From positions 471,831-535,830 of the forward strand of contig CAWVDN010000002.1 of assembly GCA_963928055.1 (NCBI GenBank): a stretch of DNA of 64,000 nucleotides, read 5' to 3'. The notes below the pieces were generated by a model. It was not told the origin of the DNA. It worked only from the letters and a program-made list of their open reading frames with translations, and searched no databases. Positions 8,535 through 17,806 of this stretch are shown here, one piece after another (the first letter of the stretch is position 1; the number at the start of each line of letters is the position of its first letter). Source of the DNA: Scatomonas sp963928055 (lineage in GTDB: Bacteria > Bacillota > Clostridia > Lachnospirales > Lachnospiraceae). Made by a program: the position numbers and the translations under genes.

Positions 8535-9323
8535 CTAATTCCTGTATTCCAGGCGGATTTTATCGGCGATCAGGGCGATAAATTCCGAATTGGTCGGTTT
8601 CCCCTTTCCTGTGCTGACCGTATATCCGAAAAGTTCGTCTATGGTGTCCATTTTTCCTCTGCTCCAGGCCACCTCGATGGCATGGCGGATGGCCCGTTCC
8701 ACCCGGCTGGGAGTGGTCTGATATTTTTTCGCGATGGTAGGGTACAGGATCTTGGTGATGGAATTCAGCATTTCCATATCGTCCACCGAGAGGATGATGG
8801 CGTCCCGCAGATACTGGTATCCTTTGATATGGGCCGGCACGCCGATCTCATGGATGATATTGGTCACATCCAGTTCCAGATTTCTCTCCTGCCGGGCGGC
8901 CATGGCCTCCGCGGCCGCGCCTCCCTGTTCCCGCCGTCTGGCCGGGTTTCCCCTCACATTCTTGATCCGGTTCAGAAGCATCTCATTGTCGAAAGGTTTC
9001 AGTATGTAGTAGGAAGCCCCCAGATTAAACGCGTCTTCCGTGATCCTGTCCTGTCCCACCGCGGAGAGCACAATAAAGGCAGGGCGCTTTTTCAGGGTCG
9101 TATCGTGATTTACCTTTTCCATCATGGTGAGACCGTCCATTTTCGGCATGATGATATCCAGGAGCACAACGTCCGGCTGTTTCTGCCGGATGATCTCATA
9201 CAGATCCTTCCCGTTGTCCGCCGTGCCCACCAGCTCCAGATCCCTGTCGCCTCTGATGATGGTGCCCACCAGATCCAGGATGCGCTGGTTGTCATCCGCC
9301 ACCGCCACATTTAATTTGTCCAT
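8535..9323 (-). CDS. spo0A: Sporulation response regulator Spo0A
   Basis: This 262-residue master regulator of sporulation has an N-terminal receiver with an acidic pocket (VADDNQRIL), the phospho-acceptor Asp in VVLLDIIMP (about residue 56), Thr/Ser in IVLSAVG and Lys in LKPFDNE. A flexible linker leads to the Spo0A effector domain (HEIGVPAHIKGYQYLRDAI and TPSRVERAIRHAIEVAWSRG), the DNA-recognition helices. The ATG at 9323 follows GGAGATAAC. Its usual partner spoIVB is present but 5 kb away, separated by three unrelated genes. Confidence 0.98.
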   Translation of the reverse strand: MDKLNVAVADDNQRILDLVGTIIRGDRDLELVGTADNGKDLYEIIRQKQPDVVLLDIIMPKMDGLTMMEKVNHDTTLKKRPAFIVLSAVGQDRITEDAFNLGASYYILKPFDNEMLLNRIKNVRGNPARRREQGGAAAEAMAARQERNLELDVTNIIHEIGVPAHIKGYQYLRDAIILSVDDMEMLNSITKILYPTIAKKYQTTPSRVERAIRHAIEVAWSRGKMDTIDELFGYTVSTGKGKPTNSEFIALIADKIRLEYRN

Positions 9324-9406
9324 GTTATCTCCTCCATAGCCCCTCGGGCATTTCTCCCGGTCCGGAAGAAGCGGGCGCCCTTCTGCTTTTCCCGAACACT
9401 ATCTGT

Positions 9407-9435
9407 ATTATAAGAAGTCCCTGAGACCAGTTCAA
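9407..9435 (-). promoter_or_regulatory. Sigma-A promoter upstream of spo0A
   Basis: On the minus strand TTGAAC (9430-9435), a 17-nt spacer and TATAAT (9407-9412) lie 84 nt upstream of the spo0A start. Confidence 0.75.
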
Positions 9436-9537
9436 TAGATATCACGGTTCATTCTTCATTTTCGTTCGCTGTTTTTCGCCCTGTTTTTCCAGAAACTGAC
9501 AGGAACGCCATCCTCTGCGGCAAAAAAATACAGTTTT

Positions 9538-11070
9538 TTACTCTTCTCTCCGTTCCTCGGCTGCCCGGATCTGCCGCCGCAGTTCTTCTTCCTCCCCGGT
9601 AAGGAAAAGCTCCTCCAGATGCCGGCTGTAGGCTTTGCTGGGACGCGCTCCCAGAAAAGCCGCCGCCGCTCCTGTCTGGGTCAGCGCAGTCATAAACCAT
9701 CCCATCTCCGCCTCCCCGCCGCCGGCCTCTTCCAGAAAAAGAATGGCCTGATCCAGCATTCTTTCCCCTTCCCGGGCCAGATCCTCTTCCTCCCGGTCTT
9801 TTTCCTCCAGCCATTCCCCCAGCAGTTTTTCCGCGGCCTCCCGGGAAGAGGCTCTTTCCTCCCGGAGCCTGCAGGCTTCCCGCCGGTACTCTCCCAGCAC
9901 GGTCTCTTCCCGCCGGCGCTCCTCCTCGGAGATCAGGCCATGGGCGTCCTTCACCTCCAGCACATGCTCTCCGTTGGCGAGAAACCGGTCCAGGACAAGC
10001 CAGGCATCTTCCTCCCCGGCGGGCAGGCCGAGGAACTGGCGGTACAGTTCCCCTCTCCGTTTTCCCAGCAGCCGTTTCTCCTGCCAGGCTCCCAGCGCTG
10101 CCGCCAGCGCGGAAAGCAGCATCTGCATCACACTGTAGCGCTCGTCAGCCCCGGCCTTCCGGAACAGCTCCTTCTGCCGCTCCGCTTCCTGCCGGGAAAT
10201 CCCCTTTTCCAGGATCCGGCCCGGGTCGTATTCTCTCTGATAACGAAGATAGAGCCGGTAGAAAGCCGCGAAATCTTCGGCGATGCGGCCGCAGTGGACG
10301 TACTCCCGGATGGTATCTTCCTCCGCCGGGATCCCCTCCCTTTCATAGGCGGTAAGAAGCACGGAAAGGTCCTCCCAGCCCCTGGCTGTCACGAACTCCC
10401 GGTCTCCTCTTCCCTGTTCGATATAGTAGAAATTCCGGGGTTTGCCGGAAAGATAGGCCAGTATGGCCCCGTGAAGTCCCCGCCCTGCCGCGTAGGCTTT
10501 CCACGCCGGAAAATCAATGTCCACCTGAATGGTCTTTACACGGTCCAGCGTGACAATATCAAAATGTTTGGCGGCCTTATTGTATTCCGGAGGGTTCCCC
10601 GCCGCCACGATCACCCAGCCCCTGGGAACGCGGTGGGTGCCGAAGGTTTTATTCTGCAGGAACTGCAGCATGGTGGGAGCGAGGGTCTCGGAGACACAGT
10701 TGATCTCGTCAAGGAAAAGGATCCCCTCCCGGACCTGTTCCTTTTCCATGCACTCATAGACGGAGGCAATGATCTCGGACATGGTGTACTCCGTCACCTG
10801 GACCTTCTTCCCCTGGTATTCTTTTTCCCGTACCACCGGAAGGCCCACGGCGCTCTGCCGGGTGTGGTGGGTAATGGTGTAGGCCACCAGCCCCACGCCG
10901 CACGCCTCCGCCGCCTGGCGGATCACCGCCGTCTTGCCGATGCCCGGAGGGCCCATCAGCAGCACCGGCCTCTGGTGCACCGGAGGGATCCGGTAATTTC
11001 CTTCCGGATCTTTGGCTGTGTAGACCCGGACCGTATGGATGATCTCTTCTTTTGCCTGTTGTATGTTCAT
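9538..11070 (-). CDS. MoxR-like AAA ATPase paired with a VWA protein
   Basis: This 510-residue protein has an AAA+ module in its first 200 residues: Walker A (GPPGIGKTAVI), Walker B (GILFLDEINCV), and sensor-1 context (IVAAGNPPEYNKAA). The C-terminal half is a helical charged region without a recognised domain. The ATG at 11070 abuts the stop of the upstream VWA gene, so the two are translationally coupled, the arrangement of MoxR/RavA-type ATPases that act with VWA partners as metal-insertion or remodelling chaperones. The client is unknown. Confidence 0.82.
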   Translation of the reverse strand: MNIQQAKEEIIHTVRVYTAKDPEGNYRIPPVHQRPVLLMGPPGIGKTAVIRQAAEACGVGLVAYTITHHTRQSAVGLPVVREKEYQGKKVQVTEYTMSEIIASVYECMEKEQVREGILFLDEINCVSETLAPTMLQFLQNKTFGTHRVPRGWVIVAAGNPPEYNKAAKHFDIVTLDRVKTIQVDIDFPAWKAYAAGRGLHGAILAYLSGKPRNFYYIEQGRGDREFVTARGWEDLSVLLTAYEREGIPAEEDTIREYVHCGRIAEDFAAFYRLYLRYQREYDPGRILEKGISRQEAERQKELFRKAGADERYSVMQMLLSALAAALGAWQEKRLLGKRRGELYRQFLGLPAGEEDAWLVLDRFLANGEHVLEVKDAHGLISEEERRREETVLGEYRREACRLREERASSREAAEKLLGEWLEEKDREEEDLAREGERMLDQAILFLEEAGGGEAEMGWFMTALTQTGAAAAFLGARPSKAYSRHLEELFLTGEEEELRRQIRAAEERREE

Positions 11071-12726
11071 CTATTCCTCCCAAAATTCCATGCCCAGATT
11101 CAGCCGGATGCCCCAGTCCGGGATCCGGTGCTTTTCGTACTCGTCATTCAGAAAAACAAAGGCGGTGTCATAGGCCGGTTTTCCGGCGGGAAATATCCCG
11201 TCTCCGTCTGTAAAATAAATCAGTCCTCCCAGATCCAGGACCTCCTTTTGTTCCATGAGCCGGTCCACCAGCTGAAAAACCGGGCGGAAATCCGTTCCTC
11301 CCAGACCTTTCACCACCGCGCGCTCCATATAGTCCAGAAATTCTTCCTCCGAACGGATCACCACATGCTCCTGGATCATGGAATCGCACTGGATCAGATG
11401 CACCTGCATCCTGCGGAAGAAGTTCTCTCTTCTTGAAAGGATCTGATAGGTCTCCCGGAGAAACTGCCGCGCCACCCGGCCGGAACAGGAGCCGGAAGTA
11501 TCTATGGCGATGACCATCTCCCGCAGCTTGGAGATCTCCCGGTATTCCAGAGGTTCCAGCATCACCATCCCGTCGTAATGTTCCCGGCTGTACCAGTAGG
11601 GAATGTAATCAAAGCTGTCCGGATCCGTCTCCACCTCTTCCCCGGAGACCATAAAATGTTCCAGAAACTCCCGGTAGTCATACCTGCTTCCGGCGCCCGG
11701 GCGCGCCGCCTGCCGGCCGCCTCCTCCCCGGACGCCTGGTTTCTGCAGACTTTTCTCCAGTTCCCCGGCGTATTCCTTCCGCAGCTGCCGCCACTTACGG
11801 AAATAGCGGAGGCTTTTTTCCCGCTGCCGGTTTTCCTCTCCGGCTTTCCCGGGCCCTTCTTCCCGGGAAGGATCCTCCTGCCGGTATTCCCTCCAGAAGC
11901 CGTGCCCGTCCCTATGAAAGGCCTCCGACAGCTCCGCCCTGGCCCCGGGAGAAGGCGTGTTTCTTCGGAGGACCCGGTAAATCGTCTCCGCGGAGGCGTT
12001 TTCCCCGGGCACTCCCGCCTCCTTCCGCAGAAGCCTCCGCCGGTCCCGCCCCGGTTTCTTCAGTTCCCGTATCTCCCAGCCGTCCAGGATCTCCTCCACC
12101 TCCATGTCACAGGCCAGGTCCCACAGTTCCCGGTCTTTTCCCCGGGAAAGGACCGGGTGGAACAGAAGGCAGTGGAGAAAAAGATGCATATAATCCCTGG
12201 CAACGGCGTCCGGCTCCCTGCAGAAACGCCGCTGCAGTTCCTCTCTTCGATAATACACATGGAAACCGTCCCCGGCCAGATACTCTGTTTTTCCGTCCTC
12301 CCGGAAATCCAGGGCGCCAAAGGCCCCGGAAAATCCGGGCAGCTTCATCCGCAGCTTTTTCAGTGTCAGGGTCCAGATCCGGCCGCAGAAATCCGCGGAA
12401 CCTGTTCTCTGCCGCGTTTCCTTCGATCCCGGGTAAAGATACGCCCAGATCTCCATCTCCCGGATGGCCGCCGCCATCTCCCGGTATTCCTGCAGATACC
12501 GCGGTTCGATCCATCCCCGCTCTCCCATGGCCCGGATCCCGGACAGATCCCCGCACCGGATCAGCAGCTCCATGGCGGAACGTTTCCGGTGTCCCAGGTA
12601 CCCCAGAAGTTCTTCCCTCTCCTCTTTTGTAAAGGGAACCGATGGATCCAGGCCCCGGACCGCCGCGGCAAGCCGCTGCTCTTCTCTTCCCGCCTTATGA
12701 AATTGCTCTGTATATTTCTGCTCCAT
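11071..12726 (-). CDS. VWA-domain protein (DUF2201-like), partner of the AAA ATPase
   Basis: This 551-residue protein ends in a VWA-like fold. The MIDAS sequence VIAIDTSGSCSG lies around residue 405, with later GGTDFRPVF and IYFTDGDGIFP matching other metal-site loops. The N-terminal half resembles the putative metallopeptidase part of DUF2201 proteins, with LHCLLFHP in place of a clear HExxH, so peptidase activity is doubtful. The ATG at 12726 follows GGAGAACGGG. A consensus promoter lies just upstream, and the AAA gene starts immediately after its stop. Confidence 0.78.
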   Translation of the reverse strand: MEQKYTEQFHKAGREEQRLAAAVRGLDPSVPFTKEEREELLGYLGHRKRSAMELLIRCGDLSGIRAMGERGWIEPRYLQEYREMAAAIREMEIWAYLYPGSKETRQRTGSADFCGRIWTLTLKKLRMKLPGFSGAFGALDFREDGKTEYLAGDGFHVYYRREELQRRFCREPDAVARDYMHLFLHCLLFHPVLSRGKDRELWDLACDMEVEEILDGWEIRELKKPGRDRRRLLRKEAGVPGENASAETIYRVLRRNTPSPGARAELSEAFHRDGHGFWREYRQEDPSREEGPGKAGEENRQREKSLRYFRKWRQLRKEYAGELEKSLQKPGVRGGGGRQAARPGAGSRYDYREFLEHFMVSGEEVETDPDSFDYIPYWYSREHYDGMVMLEPLEYREISKLREMVIAIDTSGSCSGRVARQFLRETYQILSRRENFFRRMQVHLIQCDSMIQEHVVIRSEEEFLDYMERAVVKGLGGTDFRPVFQLVDRLMEQKEVLDLGGLIYFTDGDGIFPAGKPAYDTAFVFLNDEYEKHRIPDWGIRLNLGMEFWEE

Positions 12727-12759
12727 CCCGTTCTCCACAACTTCCCGCAAAGTGTAAAT

Positions 12760-12788
12760 ATTATACTATTCCCTTTTCTAAAACTCAA
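12760..12788 (-). promoter_or_regulatory. Sigma-A promoter of the VWA-AAA operon
   Basis: On the minus strand TTGAGT (12783-12788), a 17-nt spacer and TATAAT (12760-12765) lie 34 nt upstream of the VWA start. Confidence 0.75.
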
Positions 12789-12804
12789 GAGTTCCCCCAG
12801 GCCA

Positions 12805-12833
12805 TTGCAAATACCCCGGAAATGCGTTAAACT
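12805..12833 (+). promoter_or_regulatory. Candidate promoter of the MurE-like gene
   Basis: TTGCAA (12805-12810), a 17-nt spacer and TAAACT (12828-12833) lie on the + strand, back to back with the VWA promoter. A GCCGGC inverted repeat (12843-12862) falls in the leader; its role is unknown. Confidence 0.5.
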
Positions 12834-12896
12834 AACAGGAAAGCCGGCGGAATCCTGCCGGCATTGAAATCCATCAGGAAAGGCTGCAAAATACCA

Positions 12897-14408
12897 ATGA
12901 TCGATTATACTGTAAATGACTATCTGAAAGTCCTGGAGGATGCCGGCCTGGTCACCGCCCGCCGTCTGCTGGGGAAAGGAGACATCCCCGTAAAGTCCCT
13001 GACCTACGATTCCGGCAGCGCGGGGCCCGGCACTCTGTTCGTCTGCAAGGGGGCTCATTTCAAACGGGAATACCTGCTGGACGCCGCTGCCAGAGGAGCT
13101 GTTCTTTATGTCAGCGAGATCGATTACCAGCTGGAGGATCTGCCCTGCATCCTGGTCAGCGATATCCGCCTGTCTATGCCCCTGCTGGCCCGGAAATTTT
13201 ACCAGATCCCGGAAGACGCCCTGCACTATATCGGCATCACCGGCACCAAGGGCAAGACCACCACGGCCTATTACATAAAAGCCGTCTTTGACGAATTCAT
13301 GGAACAGACCGGCGGTAGTCCCATTGCCTTTTTCACCTCTGTGGAAACCTACGACGGCAGGGAACGGAAGCCCTCCCGGATCACCACCCCGGAATCCATG
13401 GAGCTCTACCGGCATTTCCGGAACGCCTATGACAGCGGCATCCGCTGGGCGGCCATGGAGGTGTCCAGCCAGGCTCTGAAATACGGGCGGGTCCTGGGCA
13501 TCCCTTACGATGTAGGGGTTTTCCTGAACATTTCCGAAGATCACATCAGCCCTGTGGAGCACCGGGATTTTCAGGATTATTTCCAGTCCAAGCTGCTGCT
13601 TTTCCGTCAGGTAAAAACAGCCTGCGTCAGTCTGGATTCCCCCTTCAGCCGGCAGATCCTGGCCGGAGCCGCATCCGCGGAACGGATCGTCACCTTCGGC
13701 GCCGCGGCGGGAGCGGATTTCCGCGTTTCCCAGATCCGTACAGAGCAGGGGCGCATCTGCTTCCGGGTAACCTGCAGTGATTTTGACGAGACCTTCACCC
13801 TGGCCATGCACGGGACCTTCAATGTGGAAAATGCCCTGGCGGCCATCGCCGTGGCCCACGTCTGCGGCATCCCCGTGTCTGCCATGAAAGCCGGGCTGTC
13901 CCGGGCTACCGTCACCGGCCGTATGGAGGAATTCAGCAGCCGCGACGGAAAGATCCGGGCTATTGTGGATTACGCCCACAACGGACTCAGTTTTGAAAAA
14001 ATCTTCGAGACAGCCAGCAGCCAATACCCCGGCCGCCCTCTGACCGCCGTCTTCGGCTGCCCCGGCGGCAAGGCACTGAACCGCCGGAAAGACCTCGGGA
14101 CCGTGGCCGGGCGCTGGTGCAGCCGCCTGTACCTTACCGCGGACGATCCCGGCCCGGAGGATGTCACCGACATCTGCCGGGAGATCGGCAGCTACGTGGA
14201 CGACAGCCGCTGCGCCTGGGAATGCGTTCCCGACCGGGAAACGGCCATCCGCAGGGCAGTGGAAGACGCGGAGGGTCCCAGCGTGATCCTGGTCCTGGGC
14301 AAGGGCAGCGAAAAGGGACAGAAGATCGGTCTGAAGGATGTTGCCTATCCTTCTGACGCCGTGGTCCTTCGGGAATGTCTGAAAGAATACGATGACAGCC
14401 GTCTCTGA
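12897..14408 (+). CDS. MurE-like Mur ligase (UDP-MurNAc-tripeptide synthetase family)
   Basis: This 503-residue protein shows the Mur ligase ATP loop GITGTKGKTTTAYY (about residue 114), the central-domain EVSSQALKYGRV and the C-terminal ligase domain. MurE adds the third amino acid to UDP-MurNAc-L-Ala-D-Glu. The motif selecting meso-diaminopimelate is normally DNPR; here the equivalent is TADDPGPED, so a diaminopimelate substrate is doubtful. The late GKGSEKGQ replaces the usual GKGHE. It may be a paralogue beside the housekeeping murE. The ATG at 12897 is the likely start; its AGGAAAGG site is rather distant. A strong terminator follows. Confidence 0.8.
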   Translation: MIDYTVNDYLKVLEDAGLVTARRLLGKGDIPVKSLTYDSGSAGPGTLFVCKGAHFKREYLLDAAARGAVLYVSEIDYQLEDLPCILVSDIRLSMPLLARKFYQIPEDALHYIGITGTKGKTTTAYYIKAVFDEFMEQTGGSPIAFFTSVETYDGRERKPSRITTPESMELYRHFRNAYDSGIRWAAMEVSSQALKYGRVLGIPYDVGVFLNISEDHISPVEHRDFQDYFQSKLLLFRQVKTACVSLDSPFSRQILAGAASAERIVTFGAAAGADFRVSQIRTEQGRICFRVTCSDFDETFTLAMHGTFNVENALAAIAVAHVCGIPVSAMKAGLSRATVTGRMEEFSSRDGKIRAIVDYAHNGLSFEKIFETASSQYPGRPLTAVFGCPGGKALNRRKDLGTVAGRWCSRLYLTADDPGPEDVTDICREIGSYVDDSRCAWECVPDRETAIRRAVEDAEGPSVILVLGKGSEKGQKIGLKDVAYPSDAVVLRECLKEYDDSRL

Positions 14409-14414
14409 AACCGG

Positions 14415-14458
14415 GAGGGCATGGCAGAAGTTTCCGCTTCCTGCCATGCCCTCTTTTT
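14415..14458 (+). terminator. Intrinsic terminator of the MurE-like gene
   Basis: A perfect 13-bp stem (GAGGGCATGGCAG/CTGCCATGCCCTC) is followed by a T tract on the + strand. It separates this gene from the converging spoIVB. Confidence 0.88.
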
Positions 14459-14472
14459 CCGCCCGGGGCCGG

Positions 14473-15519
14473 TCACGCCGCTTCCAGCATATTTTCGATA
14501 AAGATCCCGTAGCCGCTGGCAGGATCATTTACCAGCACATGCGTCACCGCTCCCACCAGCCTGCCGTTCTGCAGGATCGGACTTCCGGACATGCCCTGCA
14601 CAATGCCTCCCGTCAGCTCCAGCAGTCCCGGATCCGTCACCTGGATCGCAAAAGATTTATTGGTATCCCTGCTGTCCCGGCAAATTTCCGTGATCCGGAT
14701 CTCATATTCCCGGACATCCCCCTCCGCCATGCATACCAGGGAAGCCGGTCCTGTCTGAACCTCTTCCCGGGCGGAAATTTCCACCTGCCGCAAGGGGAAG
14801 GCCTCCATTCCCTGCTCCGATAGCTTCCCGTGGATCCCCATAAGGGAATTATCCCGGATCTCGCCGATCCGCTCTTCCGGATAATACCGGATCACCCCTT
14901 TCAGCTCTCCCGGGATCCCGTCCCGGCCTCTGGTCACGGAGAGGATATCCGCCTGATACAGTTCTCCGCCCTTTACCGAAAGGATCCCGCCCACGTCCGC
15001 GTCGCTGATGCCGTGGCCAAGGGCCCCAAAGCTCCCATCCTCCTCCACATAGGTGAGGGTTCCGATGCCCTGGATATTATCCCGGACCCAGATCCCCAGC
15101 TTGTAGGAGCCTTCGGAAGTCATAACCGGAGTGAGCTGCAGTTCCACCGTTTCTCCCTGGCGCCAGACTTCCAGGATCATGTCGCTGCCCCCGCTGTCTG
15201 CCACCAGGTCCACCAGCTGCTGCTTTCCCTCCAGGGTCTGACCGTTGGCTTTCCGGATATAATCTCCGGTCCGCACGATGTTTTCTGCCGGCGACCGGGT
15301 GCTGCCGTCCGCCAGCGTAAGCTGATCGGCATCCAGGATCAGCACGCCTTGGGTTTCCATATAGATCCCCACCGGAGCTCCGCAGATCCGGACCACGGGC
15401 CTGCTGCTTTCAGAGGCGCTGACGCTTTCCGGAAAAGCGAAGATCCCTGTCAGCGTCAACGCCAGAAGGAACAGCAGCAGAAGCCGGCAGCCGCGTTTCT
15501 TTTCTGCCACTTTTCTCAC
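14473..15519 (-). CDS. spoIVB: SpoIVB peptidase (sporulation signalling protease)
   Basis: This protein of about 348 residues is a membrane-anchored serine peptidase that, from the forespore, triggers pro-sigma-K processing. It has a basic N-terminus plus a hydrophobic helix (LLLLFLLALTLTGIFAF), a PDZ domain (TGDYIRKANGQTLEG) and an S55 peptidase domain with catalytic His in ALGHGISD and Ser in VQGMSGSPI. The start is uncertain: GTG at 15519 or 15510 after GGGAAGGAT, or TTG at 15570. It lies directly downstream of recN, the conserved clostridial order. Confidence 0.93.
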   Translation of the reverse strand: MRKVAEKKRGCRLLLLFLLALTLTGIFAFPESVSASESSRPVVRICGAPVGIYMETQGVLILDADQLTLADGSTRSPAENIVRTGDYIRKANGQTLEGKQQLVDLVADSGGSDMILEVWRQGETVELQLTPVMTSEGSYKLGIWVRDNIQGIGTLTYVEEDGSFGALGHGISDADVGGILSVKGGELYQADILSVTRGRDGIPGELKGVIRYYPEERIGEIRDNSLMGIHGKLSEQGMEAFPLRQVEISAREEVQTGPASLVCMAEGDVREYEIRITEICRDSRDTNKSFAIQVTDPGLLELTGGIVQGMSGSPILQNGRLVGAVTHVLVNDPASGYGIFIENMLEAA

Positions 15520-15596
15520 ATCCTTCCCGGATTTTAAAAGGACATCCGCACACAGCAGACATCCTTTCAAGATCCAAGGCTATTATATGAAAAAAA

Positions 15597-17285
15597 TCAG
15601 GGTTTCAAACGGGAAGTTTTTTGCTGGTCAGCCAAATCTTTCATCTCTTCCGCGCTGTCCAGAACCGCTTTCGTGATCTCCGCGCCGCTTAAGATCCTGG
15701 CAAGCTCTTCGATGGATTCTCTCCGGTCCAGTTTTCGGATCCTGGTAACCGTTTCCTGGCCTTCCACTTTTTTTGAAATTTCAAAATGCTCATCCGCCAT
15801 GGCCGCGATCTGCGCCAGATGGGTAATGCAGATCACCTGATGCCCCCTGCCGATCTCCGCCATTTTTTCCGATACCTTCTGGGCCGTCCGTCCGCTGATC
15901 CCTGTATCGATCTCGTCAAAGATCAGGGTCTCCGTGGAATCCCGGTCCGCCAGGATGGTCTTGATGGCCAGCATGATCCGGGAAAGTTCTCCCCCGGAAA
16001 CCACCCGGGACAGAGGTCTCACAGCTTCTCCCGGATTGGTGGAGATCATAAACTCAATCTGGTCCCGGCCCTTCTGCGTGTAGTTCGGCAGGCTATCCAA
16101 ACGGATCTCAAAGGCGACCTCCAGGAAATTCAGGTCCTTCAGAGCCCCGGTGATCTTTTCCGTCAATTCCCGGCAGTATCCGGCCCGCAGCTCCGTCACC
16201 CGGCGGCAGATCTCCTCCAGCTCCTTTTCCCCGGCGGCCAGGGCACTCTCCAGTTCCGCCCGTCTCTCCTCCAGATGCCGCAGCTTTTCCAGCCGCTCCT
16301 CCTGGCGGTCCCGGTATGCCAGGATCTGCTCTGTCGAATTCCCGTACTTGGTCTTCAGATGATGGATCAGCTCCAGCCGTTTTTCTGTCTGATAATATTC
16401 TTCCTGGGAGAAGCTGAAATTATCCAGATAAGCGGCCGCCTCCCGGTTAAAATCTCCCAGCAGGCTGTCAATATCCGCCAGGGAAGACTCCATTCCCGCC
16501 AGTTCCTCATCCAGTTCCGAAACGCCGGAAAGCTCCCGCAGGGCTCTGCCGGCCAGATCTCCGGCGCCGCCCTCGTTACCGGTGAGCTGGTGGACCGCTC
16601 CCAGGACTTCGGCGATCTTCCGGCTGTTGGACATTTTCCGGTAGCTTCTGTCCAGTTCCTCCTCTTCTCCCTGCCGCAGATCCGCTTCCTGAATTTCCCG
16701 GATCTCGTATTCCAGAAGCGAGAGCTCCCTGGCCCGGGCGCTCTCATCCATGCGGCTCTCTTCGAGCTCCTTTTTCAGTTGTCTGTACCGATGATATTTT
16801 TCCGCCGTTTCTGTCAGGAGCGGCTGCAGTTTTTCCCTTCCGTAGGCGTCCAGGATCTCCAGCTGCCGGTCCCGGTACAAGAGAGACTGGTGCTCGTGCT
16901 GTCCGTGGATGTCCAGCAGAAAAGATGCCGCCGCCCGGATCCTGGCGGCGGTACAGCTCTCCCCGTTGATACGGCTGACGCTGCGGCCGCCGGTGATCTT
17001 GCGGCTGACGATCAGCTGTCCGTCCTCGGTCTCGATCCCCTGGTCCTTCAGCGCCTCTCTGGCAGCCGGATCCTCCACCTGGAAGATCAGTTCTACCAGG
17101 CAGGATTCCGCTCCTTCCCGGATCAGGTCCCGGGAAGCCTTCTGTCCGAGAGCCAGGTTCACCGCTCCCATAAGAATGGATTTTCCCGCTCCGGTCTCTC
17201 CCGTCAGGATGTTCAGTCCCGGCCCGAACTCCACATCCGCTTCCTCGATCAGAGCCAGATTTTTAACATGCAGATTTGTCAGCAT
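15597..17285 (-). CDS. recN: DNA repair ATPase RecN
   Basis: This 562-residue SMC-like protein acts early in double-strand-break repair. Walker A (GETGAGKSIL) is near residue 30, followed by two coiled-coil arms with a central hinge. The ABC signature (VSGGELSRIMLAIK), Walker B (TLIFDEIDTG) and the switch (ITHLAQIAAMAD) lie near the C-terminus. Length is normal for the family. It follows argR by 30 nt on the same strand. No LexA box was seen directly upstream. Confidence 0.97.
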   Translation of the reverse strand: MLTNLHVKNLALIEEADVEFGPGLNILTGETGAGKSILMGAVNLALGQKASRDLIREGAESCLVELIFQVEDPAAREALKDQGIETEDGQLIVSRKITGGRSVSRINGESCTAARIRAAASFLLDIHGQHEHQSLLYRDRQLEILDAYGREKLQPLLTETAEKYHRYRQLKKELEESRMDESARARELSLLEYEIREIQEADLRQGEEEELDRSYRKMSNSRKIAEVLGAVHQLTGNEGGAGDLAGRALRELSGVSELDEELAGMESSLADIDSLLGDFNREAAAYLDNFSFSQEEYYQTEKRLELIHHLKTKYGNSTEQILAYRDRQEERLEKLRHLEERRAELESALAAGEKELEEICRRVTELRAGYCRELTEKITGALKDLNFLEVAFEIRLDSLPNYTQKGRDQIEFMISTNPGEAVRPLSRVVSGGELSRIMLAIKTILADRDSTETLIFDEIDTGISGRTAQKVSEKMAEIGRGHQVICITHLAQIAAMADEHFEISKKVEGQETVTRIRKLDRRESIEELARILSGAEITKAVLDSAEEMKDLADQQKTSRLKP

Positions 17286-17315
17286 TTGTTTACCCCTTTA
17301 CGCTTTTTCTGATGT

Positions 17316-17783
17316 TCAGTGGGCTTTTTCAAAAATATCCAGCATCTTTCTCAGCTTCTCCAGCACCTGCACCGCTTCTTCCGAACTGCGCACCGCGCAC
17401 ATGATGGTGTTGTCCCCGGCGATGCAGCCCACGATCTCCTTCCAGTTCAGTTCATCCAGAGCCGCGGCCGCGGCCATGGCCATGCCGGAAACGGTTTTCA
17501 CCACCAGGATATTTTGCGCTACGTCCATGGAAACCACCGCGTCCTTCAGGACACGGGCATACTTTTCCGAGATCTTCTGATCCTGCTTCTGCATGAGCAC
17601 GTAGCGGAATTTTCCGTTTTCCGAGGGCATCTTGGTCAGGTTCAGCTGCCGGATATCCCTGGAGACCGTAGCCTGCGTGACGGAAAATCCGTTTTCATTC
17701 AGTCTCGCCGCCAGTTCCTCCTGGGTCTCGATCTCGTACTGACTGATCAGTTTGATGATTTCCGCGTGCCTTGCTATCTTCAT
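17316..17783 (-). CDS. argR: Arginine repressor ArgR
   Basis: This 155-residue protein has a winged HTH in its N-terminal half (VTQATVSRDIRQLNLTK) and a C-terminal hexamerisation/arginine-binding domain ending in VGCIAGDNTIMCAVRS, where GDNT contacts arginine. It controls arginine biosynthesis and catabolism genes. The ATG at 17783 follows GGGGGAAGAAGATACC. It sits between nadK and recN, as in many Firmicutes. Confidence 0.96.
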   Translation of the reverse strand: MKIARHAEIIKLISQYEIETQEELAARLNENGFSVTQATVSRDIRQLNLTKMPSENGKFRYVLMQKQDQKISEKYARVLKDAVVSMDVAQNILVVKTVSGMAMAAAAALDELNWKEIVGCIAGDNTIMCAVRSSEEAVQVLEKLRKMLDIFEKAH

Positions 17784-17806
17784 GGTATCTTCTTCCCCCT
17801 GTTCTG

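Noticed and set aside
9619..11436. Open frame of about 600 codons on the + strand opposite the AAA/VWA genes
   Set aside because: It is antisense to two well-supported proteins, has no ribosome site and gives low-complexity Pro/Arg/Gln-rich sequence. It is a by-product of GC-rich codon use.
12561..14528. Open frame of about 650 codons on the minus strand opposite the MurE-like gene
   Set aside because: The Mur ligase on the + strand has all family motifs; the antisense frame matches nothing and spans the terminator.
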